From Rhizobium sp. NFR07 (lineage in GTDB: Bacteria > Pseudomonadota > Alphaproteobacteria > Rhizobiales > Rhizobiaceae): a stretch of DNA of 64,000 bases. Below are positions 27,516 to 36,379 of the stretch, one piece after another. The stretch's first letter is position 1; the number at the start of each line of letters is the position of its first letter. A program made the position numbers and the translations under genes. The stretch spans positions 124,001 through 188,000 of the forward strand of contig NZ_FOKM01000010.1 of the NCBI RefSeq assembly GCF_900111905.1. The letters run 5' to 3'. The notes below the pieces were generated by a model that made no database searches, was not told where the DNA came from, and worked only from the letters and a program-made list of their open reading frames with translations.

Positions 27516-27519
27516 CAAT

Positions 27520-28674
27520 ATGGTAAGCCGCGCAGACCGAGGGCCGCTCGCAGACTGGTTCTGGACGATTGATCGCTTCTTCCTGGCGGCGTTCATCCTT
27601 TTGATGGGGATCGGCTTCATGCTATCCTTCGCCGCGTCGCCCGCGGTTGCGGAGCGCATCGGTCTCGACAGCTTCCACTTCGTCGAGCGCCACGCGCTCT
27701 TCATCCTGCCGTCGATCGTTGTAATGATCGGATTGTCTTTCCTGACGCCACGGCAGGTGCGGCGCACCGCGATCATCCTACTTGCCATCTCCCTGACGAT
27801 GATGGTGCTGGCGCTGTTCATCGGCGTCGAGGTCAAGGGCGCGCGGCGCTGGATCGGCATCGGTGCGTTCTCGATTCAGCCGTCGGAGTTCATGAAGCCG
27901 GCCTTCGTCGTCGTCTGCGCCTGGCTGTTCTCGGAACATGCCCGCCAGCCGGAAATTCCCGGCAATCTCTTCGCCATCATTCTGTTCGGCGTCGTTGCCG
28001 CTCTGCTCGTCGCCCAGCCGGACCTTGGCCAGACCATCCTGACCAGCGTCGTCTGGGGTGGCATGTTCTTCATGGCCGGCATGCCGTGGCTGTGGATTGT
28101 TCTCCTCGGCGGGTTCGGCGCTGGTGGTCTTGTGGCTGCCTATTACATGCTGCCGCACGTCACCGCGCGCTTCGACAAGTTCCTGACCGGCGAAGGCGAC
28201 CGTTTCCAGATCGAGACCGCGCATGAGGCAATCGTGCGCGGCGGCTGGTTCGGCCAGGGGCCGGGCGAGGGCATGGTCAAGCGCATCCTGCCGGACAGCC
28301 ATACCGATTTCATCTTCTCGGTTGCAGCGGAAGAATTCGGCATCATATTCTGCATGGCGCTGGTGATGATCTTCGCTTTCATCGTGCTTCGCGGGCTCAA
28401 CCACGCCTTCAAGGAGCGTAACGACTTCAACCGCTTTGCGGTTGCCGGCCTCGTGCTGCAGGTCGGCATGCAGTCGATGATCAATATCGGCGTCAACCTC
28501 GAACTGATGCCCGCCAAGGGCATGACGCTGCCGCTGATCTCCTATGGTGGTTCGTCGCAGATCGCGATCTGCGTGACGGCCGGGTTCATCCTGGCGCTGA
28601 CCCGCCACCGGCCCGAAAAGCGGGCGCAGGAGCGCAGCCTGTTCCGGCACGCCCATGGTGTCCCGGCGGAGTAA
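27520..28674 (+). CDS. ftsW: Lipid II polymerase FtsW (SEDS glycosyltransferase)
   Basis: A 384-residue inner-membrane protein with about ten helices. It polymerises lipid II at the septum in complex with FtsI. SEDS hallmarks are seen: GARRWIGIGAFSIQPSEFMK, AQPDLGQTIL (Asp essential in the family) and the C-terminal PLISYGGSSQ. It starts after GGAAAGAGGAG and is followed 5 nt later by murG. Confidence 0.96.
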   Translation: MVSRADRGPLADWFWTIDRFFLAAFILLMGIGFMLSFAASPAVAERIGLDSFHFVERHALFILPSIVVMIGLSFLTPRQVRRTAIILLAISLTMMVLALFIGVEVKGARRWIGIGAFSIQPSEFMKPAFVVVCAWLFSEHARQPEIPGNLFAIILFGVVAALLVAQPDLGQTILTSVVWGGMFFMAGMPWLWIVLLGGFGAGGLVAAYYMLPHVTARFDKFLTGEGDRFQIETAHEAIVRGGWFGQGPGEGMVKRILPDSHTDFIFSVAAEEFGIIFCMALVMIFAFIVLRGLNHAFKERNDFNRFAVAGLVLQVGMQSMINIGVNLELMPAKGMTLPLISYGGSSQIAICVTAGFILALTRHRPEKRAQERSLFRHAHGVPAE

Positions 28675-28679
28675 AGTGA

Positions 28680-29819
28680 ATGACAAAAGGTACGATCGTA
28701 CTGGCCGCCGGGGGAACCGGTGGCCATCTGTTTCCAGCCGAAGCGCTTGGCCATGAGCTGAGACGCCGCGGCTTTTCCGTGCATCTGGTGACGGACAGCC
28801 GGGCGGAGCGTTTCGCCGGCAAGTTTCCGGCCGACGACATTCATGTCGTGCCGTCGGCGACATTCGCCTCCAAGAACCCGATCGCGATGGCGAAGACAGC
28901 GTGGAAGCTGTGGGTGGGCCTGCGTTCGGCCCGTCGGCTGATGACCCGGCTGCGGCCGGTCGCCGTCGTCGGTTTCGGCGGCTATCCGACCGTGCCGCCG
29001 CTGATGGCGTCGACCGGGCTCGGTATTCCGACACTGATCCATGAGCAGAATGCCGTCATGGGCCGGGCCAACAAGGCGCTTGCCAAACGCGTCCAGGCGA
29101 TTGCCGGCGGGTTCCTGCCGGAAGGCCGTGGCGAATATGCCGGCAAGACGGTGGTGACGGGCAATCCTGTTCGGCCGCCGGTTCTCGATGCCGCGAAAAT
29201 TCCCTATGTCGCCTCGCGCGGGCAGGAGCCGTTCAAGCTCGTCGTGTTCGGTGGCAGCCAGGGCGCGCAGTTCTTTTCCTCCGCCGTGCCGACGGCGCTC
29301 AGCCTTCTGGAACCAGAGCAGCGCGAACGCCTCGTCGTGACGCAGCAGGCGCGGCCGGAGGACAAGGACCGCGTGACCTCCTGCTTTGCCAAGCTGAAGT
29401 CGCCGGCGGATATCGCGCCTTTTTTCACCAACATGGCCGACAGGCTGGCCGAAGCGCATGTCGTCATCTGCCGCTCCGGCGCGTCGACGGTGAGCGAGCT
29501 TGCCGTGATCGGCCGGCCGTCGATCCTCGTGCCATACCCTTACGCGCTCGATCATGACCAGGCGGCCAATGCGGCGGCTCTCGTGGCCGAGGGCGGCGCG
29601 CAGGTGATGCAGCAATCGGAACTGTCGCCGGAAAAGCTGTCCGGCCTGATCGCGGCGGCGATGAACGAGCCGGACCGGCTGGAAGCGATGGCGGAGGCCG
29701 CCAAGAAGGCGGGCAAGCCGGATGCGACGGAAAGACTGGCGGATCTCGTGACGGCGGTTGCCGAGAAGCGTTCTATCGCCGACTACAAGAAGAATAATAT
29801 GAGTGGAGTTCAGGCATGA
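28680..29819 (+). CDS. murG: UDP-GlcNAc:lipid I GlcNAc transferase MurG
   Basis: A 379-residue membrane-associated GT-B glycosyltransferase converting lipid I to lipid II. The N-terminal AAGGTGGHLFPAEAL is the diagnostic Gly loop; GFGGYPTVPP and HEQNAVMGRANK follow. The C-terminal half has VFGGSQGAQFFS and CRSGASTVSEL for UDP-GlcNAc binding. It overlaps murC by 4 nt (ATGA). Confidence 0.97.
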   Translation: MTKGTIVLAAGGTGGHLFPAEALGHELRRRGFSVHLVTDSRAERFAGKFPADDIHVVPSATFASKNPIAMAKTAWKLWVGLRSARRLMTRLRPVAVVGFGGYPTVPPLMASTGLGIPTLIHEQNAVMGRANKALAKRVQAIAGGFLPEGRGEYAGKTVVTGNPVRPPVLDAAKIPYVASRGQEPFKLVVFGGSQGAQFFSSAVPTALSLLEPEQRERLVVTQQARPEDKDRVTSCFAKLKSPADIAPFFTNMADRLAEAHVVICRSGASTVSELAVIGRPSILVPYPYALDHDQAANAAALVAEGGAQVMQQSELSPEKLSGLIAAAMNEPDRLEAMAEAAKKAGKPDATERLADLVTAVAEKRSIADYKKNNMSGVQA

Positions 29820-31225
29820 AGATGCCCCAGGCCATCGGCCTCGTACATTTCATCGGCATCGGCGGCATCGGCATGAGCGGCATTGCCGAAGTGCTGCACA
29901 ATCTCGGCCATCGCGTCCAGGGTTCCGACCAGTCGGACAGCGCCAACGTCCAGCGTCTGCGCGACAAGGGCATCGAGGTTTTTGTCGGTCACCGGGCGGA
30001 AAATCTTGGTGATGCCGAGGTGGTCGTCGTTTCGACCGCGATCAAGAAGACCAATCCGGAGATCATGGCTGCGCGCGAAAAATCGCTGCCGGTCGTGCGC
30101 CGGGCGGAGATGCTGGCGGAGCTGATGCGCTTCCGCAATGCTATCGCCATCGGCGGGACGCATGGCAAGACGACGACGACTTCGATGGTCGCGACGCTGC
30201 TCGATGCCGGCGGGCTCGACCCCACCGTCATCAACGGTGGCATCATCAATGCCTACGGCACGAACGCCCGCATGGGCGAGGGCGAGTGGATGGTGGTAGA
30301 GGCCGACGAATCGGACGGCACGTTCCTGAAGCTGCCGGCCGAAGTGGCGGTCGTGACCAATATCGATCCGGAGCATCTCGACCATTACGGCAATTTCGAT
30401 GCCGTGCGGGCCGCTTTCCGGCAGTTTGTCGAGAACGTGCCTTTCTATGGTTTCGGCGTGCTCTGCATCGACCATCCGGAAGTGCAGGCGCTGGTCGGCA
30501 AGATCGAGGACCGCAAGATCGTCACCTATGGCGAGAACCCGCAGGCGGACGCGCGCTTCTCCAACATCCGCATGGACGGCACCAAGGCGACCTTCGACGT
30601 CGAGATCCGCCGCCGCCGCACCGGCCGGGTCTTCAACTTCAAGGACCTGACGCTGCCGATGCCCGGTCGTCACAACATTTCCAACGCGACGGCGGCAATC
30701 GCGGTCGCCAATCGTCTGGGGATTTCCGAGGGCGATATCCGCAAGGGGCTGGCCGCCTTCGGCGGCGTCAAGCGCCGCTTCACGCTGACCGGAACATGGA
30801 ACGATGTTCAGGTGTTCGACGACTACGGACATCACCCGGTCGAGATCAAGGCGGTGCTGAGAGCCGCGCGCGAAGCCTGCAAGGGACGCATCATCGCGGT
30901 CCATCAGCCACACCGCTATTCGCGTCTGGCAAGCCTGTTCGAGGATTTCGCGACCTGCTTCAACGATGCCGACAGCATCATCCTTGCGCCGGTCTATGCA
31001 GCGGGCGAAGATCCGATCGACGGTGTGAATTCGGAGGCGTTGGTTTCTCGCATCCGCGCCGGCGGCCACCGCGACGCGCGCTACATGGCGACGCCGAGCG
31101 AACTGGCCCCCATCGTTTCAGGCATTGCGAAACCAGGTGATTTCGTGGTTCTTCTGGGGGCTGGCAATATCACGCAATGGGCGGCGGTCTTGCCGAAGGA
31201 ATTGGAAAGCATATCGGGAACGTGA
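29816..31225 (+). CDS. murC: UDP-MurNAc:L-alanine ligase MurC
   Basis: A 469-residue cytosolic ligase that starts the stem peptide. Motifs in order are HFIGIGGIGMSGIAEVL (UDP-binding), GGTHGKTTTTSMVA (P-loop, about 110), EADESDGTFL and the C-terminal DDYGHHPVEI. Its start overlaps the murG stop. Only 2 nt separate it from the murB start chosen here. Confidence 0.97.
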   Translation: MKMPQAIGLVHFIGIGGIGMSGIAEVLHNLGHRVQGSDQSDSANVQRLRDKGIEVFVGHRAENLGDAEVVVVSTAIKKTNPEIMAAREKSLPVVRRAEMLAELMRFRNAIAIGGTHGKTTTTSMVATLLDAGGLDPTVINGGIINAYGTNARMGEGEWMVVEADESDGTFLKLPAEVAVVTNIDPEHLDHYGNFDAVRAAFRQFVENVPFYGFGVLCIDHPEVQALVGKIEDRKIVTYGENPQADARFSNIRMDGTKATFDVEIRRRRTGRVFNFKDLTLPMPGRHNISNATAAIAVANRLGISEGDIRKGLAAFGGVKRRFTLTGTWNDVQVFDDYGHHPVEIKAVLRAAREACKGRIIAVHQPHRYSRLASLFEDFATCFNDADSIILAPVYAAGEDPIDGVNSEALVSRIRAGGHRDARYMATPSELAPIVSGIAKPGDFVVLLGAGNITQWAAVLPKELESISGT

Positions 31226-31227
31226 GA

Positions 31228-32202
31228 ATGAAGCAGGTGAATGGGGAAAAGCTGCTGGCCTCGCTCGGGGATGGGGTCAAGGAACTGCGCGGCCGTTTGA
31301 CGCCGGATGCGCCGATGGATCGCGTGACATGGTTCCAGGCCGGCGGTCTGGCCGAGCTGATGTTCCAGCCGCATGACGTCGACGATCTGGCGGCGTTTCT
31401 GAAGCTGCTGCCGGAGGAGGTTCCGCTGACAGTGGTCGGCGTGGGATCTAACCTTCTCGTGCGCGATGGCGGCATTCCAGGTGTTGTCGTGCGTCTCTCG
31501 GCCAAGGGTTTCGGTCAGGTCGATCTGATCGGCGACAACCGCATCCGTGCCGGCGCAATCTGCCCGGACAAGCACATCGCGGCCATGGCGATGGATAATG
31601 GTATCGGCGGGTTTGCCTTCTATTACGGCATTCCCGGCTCGATCGGCGGTGCGCTGCGGATGAATGCCGGCGCCAATGGCGGCGAGACGGCCGAACGGGT
31701 CGTCGAGGTGCATGCTGTCGACCGTCAGGGCAACCAGCATGTGCTCACCAAGGCGGAGATGGGCTACAGCTATCGCCATTCCGAGGCGTCGAAGGATCTG
31801 ATCTTCACTCATGCGGTCTTCGAGGGCTATCCGGAGGACCGTGCCAAGATCCGTGTCGATATGGATGCCGTGCGCCAGCATCGCGAGACGGTGCAGCCGG
31901 TGAAGGAAAAGACCGGCGGTTCGACCTTCAAGAACCCTCCTGGCCATTCCGCCTGGAAGCTGATCGACGATGCCGGCTGCCGCGGCCTGATGAACGGCGG
32001 AGCGCAGATGTCGTCGCTCCACTGCAACTTCATGATCAATATCGGCCATGCGACCGGCTACGATCTGGAATATCTCGGCGAGATGGTTCGCCAGCGGGTA
32101 TTCGAGGATTCGGGCGTCAAGCTGGAATGGGAGATCAAGCGGCTCGGTATCTTCATGCCGGGGCGGGACGTGAAGCCGTTCCAGGGCGCCACGACCGAGT
32201 GA
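31228..32202 (+). CDS. murB: UDP-N-acetylenolpyruvoylglucosamine reductase MurB
   Basis: A 324-residue cytosolic FAD enzyme that reduces UDP-GlcNAc-enolpyruvate to UDP-MurNAc. FAD-site motifs are VVGVGSNLLVRDGG and IPGSIGGALRMNAGANGGE. GSTFKNPPGHSAWKLID carries the catalytic Ser/Lys region, with a later conserved Glu in the C-terminal domain. The start is ATG 31228; the frame continues 17 codons upstream only inside murC. Three tiny membrane-protein genes follow in the same direction. Confidence 0.96.
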   Translation: MKQVNGEKLLASLGDGVKELRGRLTPDAPMDRVTWFQAGGLAELMFQPHDVDDLAAFLKLLPEEVPLTVVGVGSNLLVRDGGIPGVVVRLSAKGFGQVDLIGDNRIRAGAICPDKHIAAMAMDNGIGGFAFYYGIPGSIGGALRMNAGANGGETAERVVEVHAVDRQGNQHVLTKAEMGYSYRHSEASKDLIFTHAVFEGYPEDRAKIRVDMDAVRQHRETVQPVKEKTGGSTFKNPPGHSAWKLIDDAGCRGLMNGGAQMSSLHCNFMINIGHATGYDLEYLGEMVRQRVFEDSGVKLEWEIKRLGIFMPGRDVKPFQGATTE

Positions 32203-32233
32203 TGAACGCATCTGGTCCGTTCAGGAGGCGTTG

Positions 32234-32461
32234 ATGACGCTGGTACACAATGAACGGACCAAGCTGCTCGCCAATTCGCTGGACAGGCTTTCGACCGCCT
32301 GTGTCGCTGCGGGGTTCATTGCGCCCGCGGTCTCTCTTTCGAACGGCGCGATGTCGTTCAGCATCTCGCTGTCGACGGCTATCTCCACCGTCGCTTGGCT
32401 TTTGGGCGCTTTGATACTACATTTGAGTGCAAGGCGCGCTTTAGGAGGGCTGATTTCATGA
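32234..32461 (+). CDS. 75-residue two-helix membrane protein (first of a small-protein trio)
   Basis: ATG 32234 is preceded by AGGAGG at a 5-nt spacing. The product has a charged N terminus (MTLVHNERTKLLANSL), two hydrophobic segments (about 20-36 and 45-64) and a short basic end. It lies 31 nt after murB and overlaps the next small gene by 4 nt (ATGA), so it is probably read through from the dcw operon. I do not recognise a named family and see no cell-wall enzyme motif. Confidence 0.75.
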   Translation: MTLVHNERTKLLANSLDRLSTACVAAGFIAPAVSLSNGAMSFSISLSTAISTVAWLLGALILHLSARRALGGLIS

Positions 32462-32583
32462 ATGCCCCGACTTTTTTCTTTCTCTACGTGCTGCCGTTCG
32501 TGATCGCCGCGGCAGGTTGGATTGCCGTGCTTCTCAATGAGCGCAGCGCTCGCCGTAAGATCCGGGTTCGCTCCGGCAAGTAA
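32458..32583 (+). CDS. 41-residue single-span membrane protein (second of trio)
   Basis: ATG 32458 overlaps the preceding stop (ATGA) and has AGGAGG upstream inside that gene. The protein is a short N-terminal segment, one membrane helix (FFFLYVLPFVIAAAGWIAVL) and an Arg/Lys-rich cytosolic tail (NERSARRKIRVRSGK). It resembles the next gene's product over the helix and basic junction, which suggests a tandem duplication. The overlap, the ribosome-binding site and the paralogue make it credible despite its size. Function unknown. Confidence 0.72.
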   Translation: MNAPTFFFLYVLPFVIAAAGWIAVLLNERSARRKIRVRSGK

Positions 32584-32612
32584 TCGTCCGGCGAAAAGGA
32601 TGAGGTGCAGCC

Positions 32613-32744
32613 ATGAACTGGTTCGCCGCGTTTTATCTCTATATCTTTCCGCTCTTGCTGGCCGCTGTCGTGTGGTGCTGGATCCTGATTTCCGATTGGC
32701 AGGAGCGCCGCCGAGGCCGTCCGAACTCTCACATTGAAGAATGA
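32613..32744 (+). CDS. 43-residue single-span membrane protein (third of trio, paralogue of second)
   Basis: ATG 32613 follows GAGGTG at a 6-nt spacing. The helix reads FYLYIFPLLLAAVVWCWILI and is followed by the basic segment SDWQERRRGRPNS. Aligned to the 41-residue neighbour it shares F-x-LY-(V/I)-(L/F)-P, AA in mid-helix, W and the ERxxRR-type junction. It ends the small-gene run, and a terminator follows 44 nt later. Function unknown. Confidence 0.7.
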   Translation: MNWFAAFYLYIFPLLLAAVVWCWILISDWQERRRGRPNSHIEE

Positions 32745-32787
32745 TACCGAGAAGCAGCAAGACCCTTTTTCAATCTGTAACGCAAAA

Positions 32788-32825
32788 CAAAAAGCCCGCG
32801 AAACCATAGGCTTCGCGGGCTTTTC
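32788..32825. terminator. Bidirectional terminator between the small-protein trio and the MHS transporter
   Basis: The stem AAAAGCCCGCGAA / TTCGCGGGCTTTT has an A tract on its left and a T tract on its right, so it can stop transcription from both sides. It separates murB and its small followers from the convergent transporter gene. Confidence 0.9.
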
Positions 32826-32848
32826 TTATGATTTGATTCCGGCTGGGA

Positions 32849-34153
32849 TCAGACTTCGTCCTTGCCCGACAGGAAGATGCAGGCAAGCGTGATCAGCGCG
32901 GCGATGCCCATGTAGTAGCCGACATAGGTCATGCCGTAATTCGCCTGCAGGTAGGTGGCGATGTAAGGAGCGAGCGACGCGCCGAAGATGCCGGCGAAGT
33001 TGAAGGTGATCGACGAGCCGGTATAGCGCACCGCGGTCGGGAAAGGTGCGGCAAGTGCCGTGCCGATCAGGCCGTAGGTCATGCCCATCAGCACCATGGC
33101 GATGGTGACGAACAGGAAGATCACGTTGTAGCCGCTCGTCATCAGAACCGGCAGGAAGAAGGAGAAGATGCCGATCAGTACGGTGGTGAGGATCAGCATT
33201 TCGCGGCGGCCGTAACGGTCGCCGAGCTTGCCGATGACCGGGATGGCGAGACCGAAGACGACGGAGCCGAGCAGCTGCACTTCCAGAGCCTCAAGGAACG
33301 GCATGCCGATAACCTTGACGTTGTAGGAGAGCAGATAGGCCGAGCCGATATAGAACAGCACGAAGGTGGCGAGCGCCACAAAGGTGCCGAGAACCAGGCT
33401 GCGCTTGTGGCTGCGGAACAGTTCGGCGACCGGGACCTCGACGCGCTCGTGGCTGTCGATGGCTTTCTGGAAGGCCGGAGTTTCGGTGATCGACAGGCGG
33501 ACCCAAAGGCCGACAACGACCAGGATGAGCGAGGCGATGAACGGCACGCGCCAGCCCCAGCTCAAGAGCGCTTCCTGCGACATGAAGTGCAACAGAACCC
33601 AGAACACGCCCGAGGACAGGAACAGGCCGAGCGGAGCGCCGAGCTGCGGGAACATGCCGTACCAGGTCTTCTTGCCCGGAGGTGCATTCTCCGTGGCGAG
33701 CAGAACCGCGCCGCCCCATTCGCCGCCGAGGCCGAAGCCCTGGCCGAAACGGCAAAGCGCCAGAAGCAGCGGTGCGAAGACGCCGATCTGCTCATAGGTC
33801 GGCAGAAGGCCGATCACGACCGTGGAAATGCCCATGGTCAGAAGAGCAGCGACGAGCGTGGTCTTGCGGCCGATACGGTCACCGTAGTGACCGAACACGA
33901 TGGCACCGAGCGGACGGGCGAAGAAGGCGATCGAGAAAGTCGCGAAAGACGCCAGAAGCGCGCTCGTCGGATCCGAACCCGGGAAGAAAAGGGTCGGGAA
34001 CACCAAGACGGCTGCGGTGGCGTAAACGTAGAAATCGAAGAATTCGATCGTCGTGCCGACCACGCTGGCCGTCAGGACTTGTGCAGGCGAGTTCGTTGCA
34101 ACAGGCGCTAACGGCTCAGCAGACGGCGAGGCGGACTGCGTCGCGTTTGTCAT
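32849..34153 (-). CDS. MFS transporter of the metabolite:H+ symporter (MHS) family
   Basis: A 434-residue inner-membrane protein with twelve predicted helices. The motif VGTTIEFFDFYVYATAAVLV at helix 1 is the MHS hallmark (KgtP, ProP, ShiA). GHYGDRIGRKTT is the MFS loop-2/3 motif, and GQGFGLGGEWGGAVLL marks helix 5. Likely substrates are organic acids, osmolytes or shikimate; the sequence alone does not decide. The gene runs against the dcw genes and splits murB from ddl. Confidence 0.9.
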   Translation of the reverse strand: MTNATQSASPSAEPLAPVATNSPAQVLTASVVGTTIEFFDFYVYATAAVLVFPTLFFPGSDPTSALLASFATFSIAFFARPLGAIVFGHYGDRIGRKTTLVAALLTMGISTVVIGLLPTYEQIGVFAPLLLALCRFGQGFGLGGEWGGAVLLATENAPPGKKTWYGMFPQLGAPLGLFLSSGVFWVLLHFMSQEALLSWGWRVPFIASLILVVVGLWVRLSITETPAFQKAIDSHERVEVPVAELFRSHKRSLVLGTFVALATFVLFYIGSAYLLSYNVKVIGMPFLEALEVQLLGSVVFGLAIPVIGKLGDRYGRREMLILTTVLIGIFSFFLPVLMTSGYNVIFLFVTIAMVLMGMTYGLIGTALAAPFPTAVRYTGSSITFNFAGIFGASLAPYIATYLQANYGMTYVGYYMGIAALITLACIFLSGKDEV

Positions 34154-34541
34154 ACTGATTCCAATTCAGAAAAAGAGTGTTCACGCGGCTCTTGGGAGGG
34201 CCGCGTCGGGCAGTATCGTAATTTTATGGCCGGGAAAACCCTATTTCGGGTAACAAATGCAAAATAATCCAGCGTTTTCCAGAATCAAAGAACGGACGGT
34301 TCGTAGGGCAGAAGCGTGAGCTTCCTGCCTCCTAGCACCGTCTTAATAAAAGACGTTAACCATTTGATGGAGAAAATTATCGTTTTAAGTCAGTGCTTTG
34401 GCCTCTCGCGTTAAGCAAAGTAAACGATTTGTTAACCATTTTGCTGCACCAATAGAGGTCAAGTTTCAAAGGGAGTCGCAGGGCGCAAGGTTGGCGCAAG
34501 TGCGGTGACCGAAGGTAAGGCTATTTTTCGAGGAGTGGTGG
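34154..34541 (+). promoter_or_regulatory. Promoter region for ddl-ftsQAZ with CtrA-like sites
   Basis: A 388-bp divergent region. TAAA-N7-TTAACC at 34421-34437 is one mismatch from the CtrA consensus TTAA-N7-TTAA; GTTAACCATTT also occurs at 34355-34365. The AT-rich block 34338-34445 is the probable core promoter, since the trio terminator and the opposing transporter cut ddl off from upstream transcription. The sites are found by eye only. Confidence 0.5.
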
Positions 34542-35468
34542 ATGAGTGGCAAGCACGTGGCTGTTTTGATGGGAGGATTTTCCTCCGAGCGGCCTGTCAG
34601 CCTGTCGTCCGGAACGGCGTGCGCTGAGGCGCTGGAGGGCGAGGGCTATCGCGTGACCCGTGTTGATGTGGGTCGCGATGTTGCCGCTGTTCTCGCGGAT
34701 CTGCGCCCCGATGTCGCTTTCAATGCACTCCATGGTCCTTTCGGTGAAGACGGCACCATTCAGGGCGTCCTCGAATATCTGGAAATCCCCTACACGCATT
34801 CCGGCGTTCTCGCGTCGGCGCTTGCGATGGATAAGGGCCAGGCGAAGCATGTGGCCAAGGCTGCCGGCATCCCTGTGGCCGAGGCGCTTGTCATGAACCG
34901 CCACGAATTCAAGTCCGTGCATCCGATGCCGGCGCCCTATGTCGTGAAGCCGGTCAAGGAAGGCTCGTCCTTCGGTGTCGTCATCGTCGGTGAAGATCAG
35001 TCACATCCGCCGCAGATCATCACTTCGTCCGAATGGCGTTACGGCGATCAGGTTATGGTCGAGCGTTATATCCATGGTCGTGAGCTGACGTGCGGCGTGA
35101 TGGCCGGCAAGGCGTTGGGTGTGACCGAGGTCATTCCGACCGGTCCCGGCTTCTACGATTACGATGCGAAGTACGCGGCGGGCGGCTCCAGGCATGTCAT
35201 TCCGGCGCAGATTTCACCGAATATTTACCAAAAAATACAAGAATTGGCGGTCAAGGCACACGATGCGATCGGCTGCCGTGGTGTGAGTCGGTCGGATTTC
35301 CGCTTCGACGACCGCTTCTCGGAAGACGGCGAACTCATCTGGCTGGAGGTCAATACTCAGCCTGGTATGACGCCAACGTCGCTCGTGCCTGAAATGGCGG
35401 TTCACGCAGGATGTTCCTTCGGTGAGCTGGTTCGCTGGATGGTGGAGGACGCGTCGTGTCTGCGTTGA
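34542..35468 (+). CDS. ddl: D-alanine--D-alanine ligase
   Basis: A 308-residue cytosolic ATP-grasp enzyme making the D-Ala-D-Ala dipeptide used by MurF. Motifs are VLMGGFSSERPVSLSSG (N-terminal), FNALHGPFGEDGTIQG, PYVVKPVKEGSSFGV (ATP-binding Lys), and EVNTQPGMTPTSLVPE (Mg ligands). The length fits DdlB. It overlaps ftsQ by 13 nt. Confidence 0.96.
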   Translation: MSGKHVAVLMGGFSSERPVSLSSGTACAEALEGEGYRVTRVDVGRDVAAVLADLRPDVAFNALHGPFGEDGTIQGVLEYLEIPYTHSGVLASALAMDKGQAKHVAKAAGIPVAEALVMNRHEFKSVHPMPAPYVVKPVKEGSSFGVVIVGEDQSHPPQIITSSEWRYGDQVMVERYIHGRELTCGVMAGKALGVTEVIPTGPGFYDYDAKYAAGGSRHVIPAQISPNIYQKIQELAVKAHDAIGCRGVSRSDFRFDDRFSEDGELIWLEVNTQPGMTPTSLVPEMAVHAGCSFGELVRWMVEDASCLR

Positions 35469-36379
35469 TCGGCAAAATCATAGGTGGTTCTGATCGTCGT
35501 TCCGGCGCCGTTGTGGGTGACGATCGCCGCGTGCTGCCTCGCCCGTTGCGGCGTGTCGTTCGCCTGGCGGTCAGCCTCGCGACAGGCCGTATCGATATTC
35601 CGCGCCATACCGGCACCTTCGCGACCTTCGGTTTCTTCGCTGCGGTTGGCCTCTACGGCATGTCGCTCGGTGGTCATGGCCACGAGGTCGCTCAGGCAAC
35701 GACGGCTGCCGTCGGCTTTGCAATCGAGGACGTTCGCGTCTCCGGCAACGACCAGACATCGGAGATCGACATTCTCCAACTGCTCGGGCTCGACGGCACG
35801 ACATCGCTTGTCGCGCTCGACGTGGATGCCGCCCGCCGCAAGCTCTCGGAACTGCCGTGGGTCGAATATGCGGAAGTGCGCAAGGTCTACCCGCGCACGA
35901 TCGAGGTCATGCTGAAGGAGCGCGCCGCATTCGCGATCTGGCAGCATGGTTCGGAGCTTTCGCTGATCGAGAGGAACGGTTCGGTCATCGCGCCGCTGAA
36001 GGACAACAAGTTCGCCTCGCTGCCGCTGTTCGTCGGACGTGATGCAGAAAAGACGGCAGCCGAATTTGCCAAAGAGATGAACAGCTGGCCGGAGCTGGCG
36101 AGCCGGGTTCGCGCCTATGTGCGGGTGTCGAGCCGCCGCTGGGACCTGCATCTCGACAACGGCATCGTGCTGAAGCTGCCGGAAAACGGAATTGCTCAGG
36201 CGCTGGCGCTGGTCGCCCGTCTGGAAAAGGACCAGCGGGTTCTGGAGCGGGATATCGCCGCCGTGGATCTGCGCCTCAACGATCGAACCACGATCCAGCT
36301 GACCAGCGCTGCTGCAGAGCGGCGCCAGGAAGCAGTCGAAGAGCGGACCAAGGCATTGAAGAAGGCAGGGCAGTCGTGA
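35456..36379 (+). CDS. ftsQ: Cell division protein FtsQ
   Basis: A 307-residue bitopic protein: basic cytosolic tail (1-55), membrane helix (about 58-75), then a POTRA domain (about 88-160; VRVSGNDQTSEIDILQLL, LPWVEYAEVRKVYPRTIEV) and the beta domain that binds FtsBL. It recruits FtsBL and couples Z-ring and septal synthesis. GTG 35456 follows GGAGG inside ddl. The stop overlaps the ftsA GTG. Confidence 0.95.
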   Translation: MSALIGKIIGGSDRRSGAVVGDDRRVLPRPLRRVVRLAVSLATGRIDIPRHTGTFATFGFFAAVGLYGMSLGGHGHEVAQATTAAVGFAIEDVRVSGNDQTSEIDILQLLGLDGTTSLVALDVDAARRKLSELPWVEYAEVRKVYPRTIEVMLKERAAFAIWQHGSELSLIERNGSVIAPLKDNKFASLPLFVGRDAEKTAAEFAKEMNSWPELASRVRAYVRVSSRRWDLHLDNGIVLKLPENGIAQALALVARLEKDQRVLERDIAAVDLRLNDRTTIQLTSAAAERRQEAVEERTKALKKAGQS

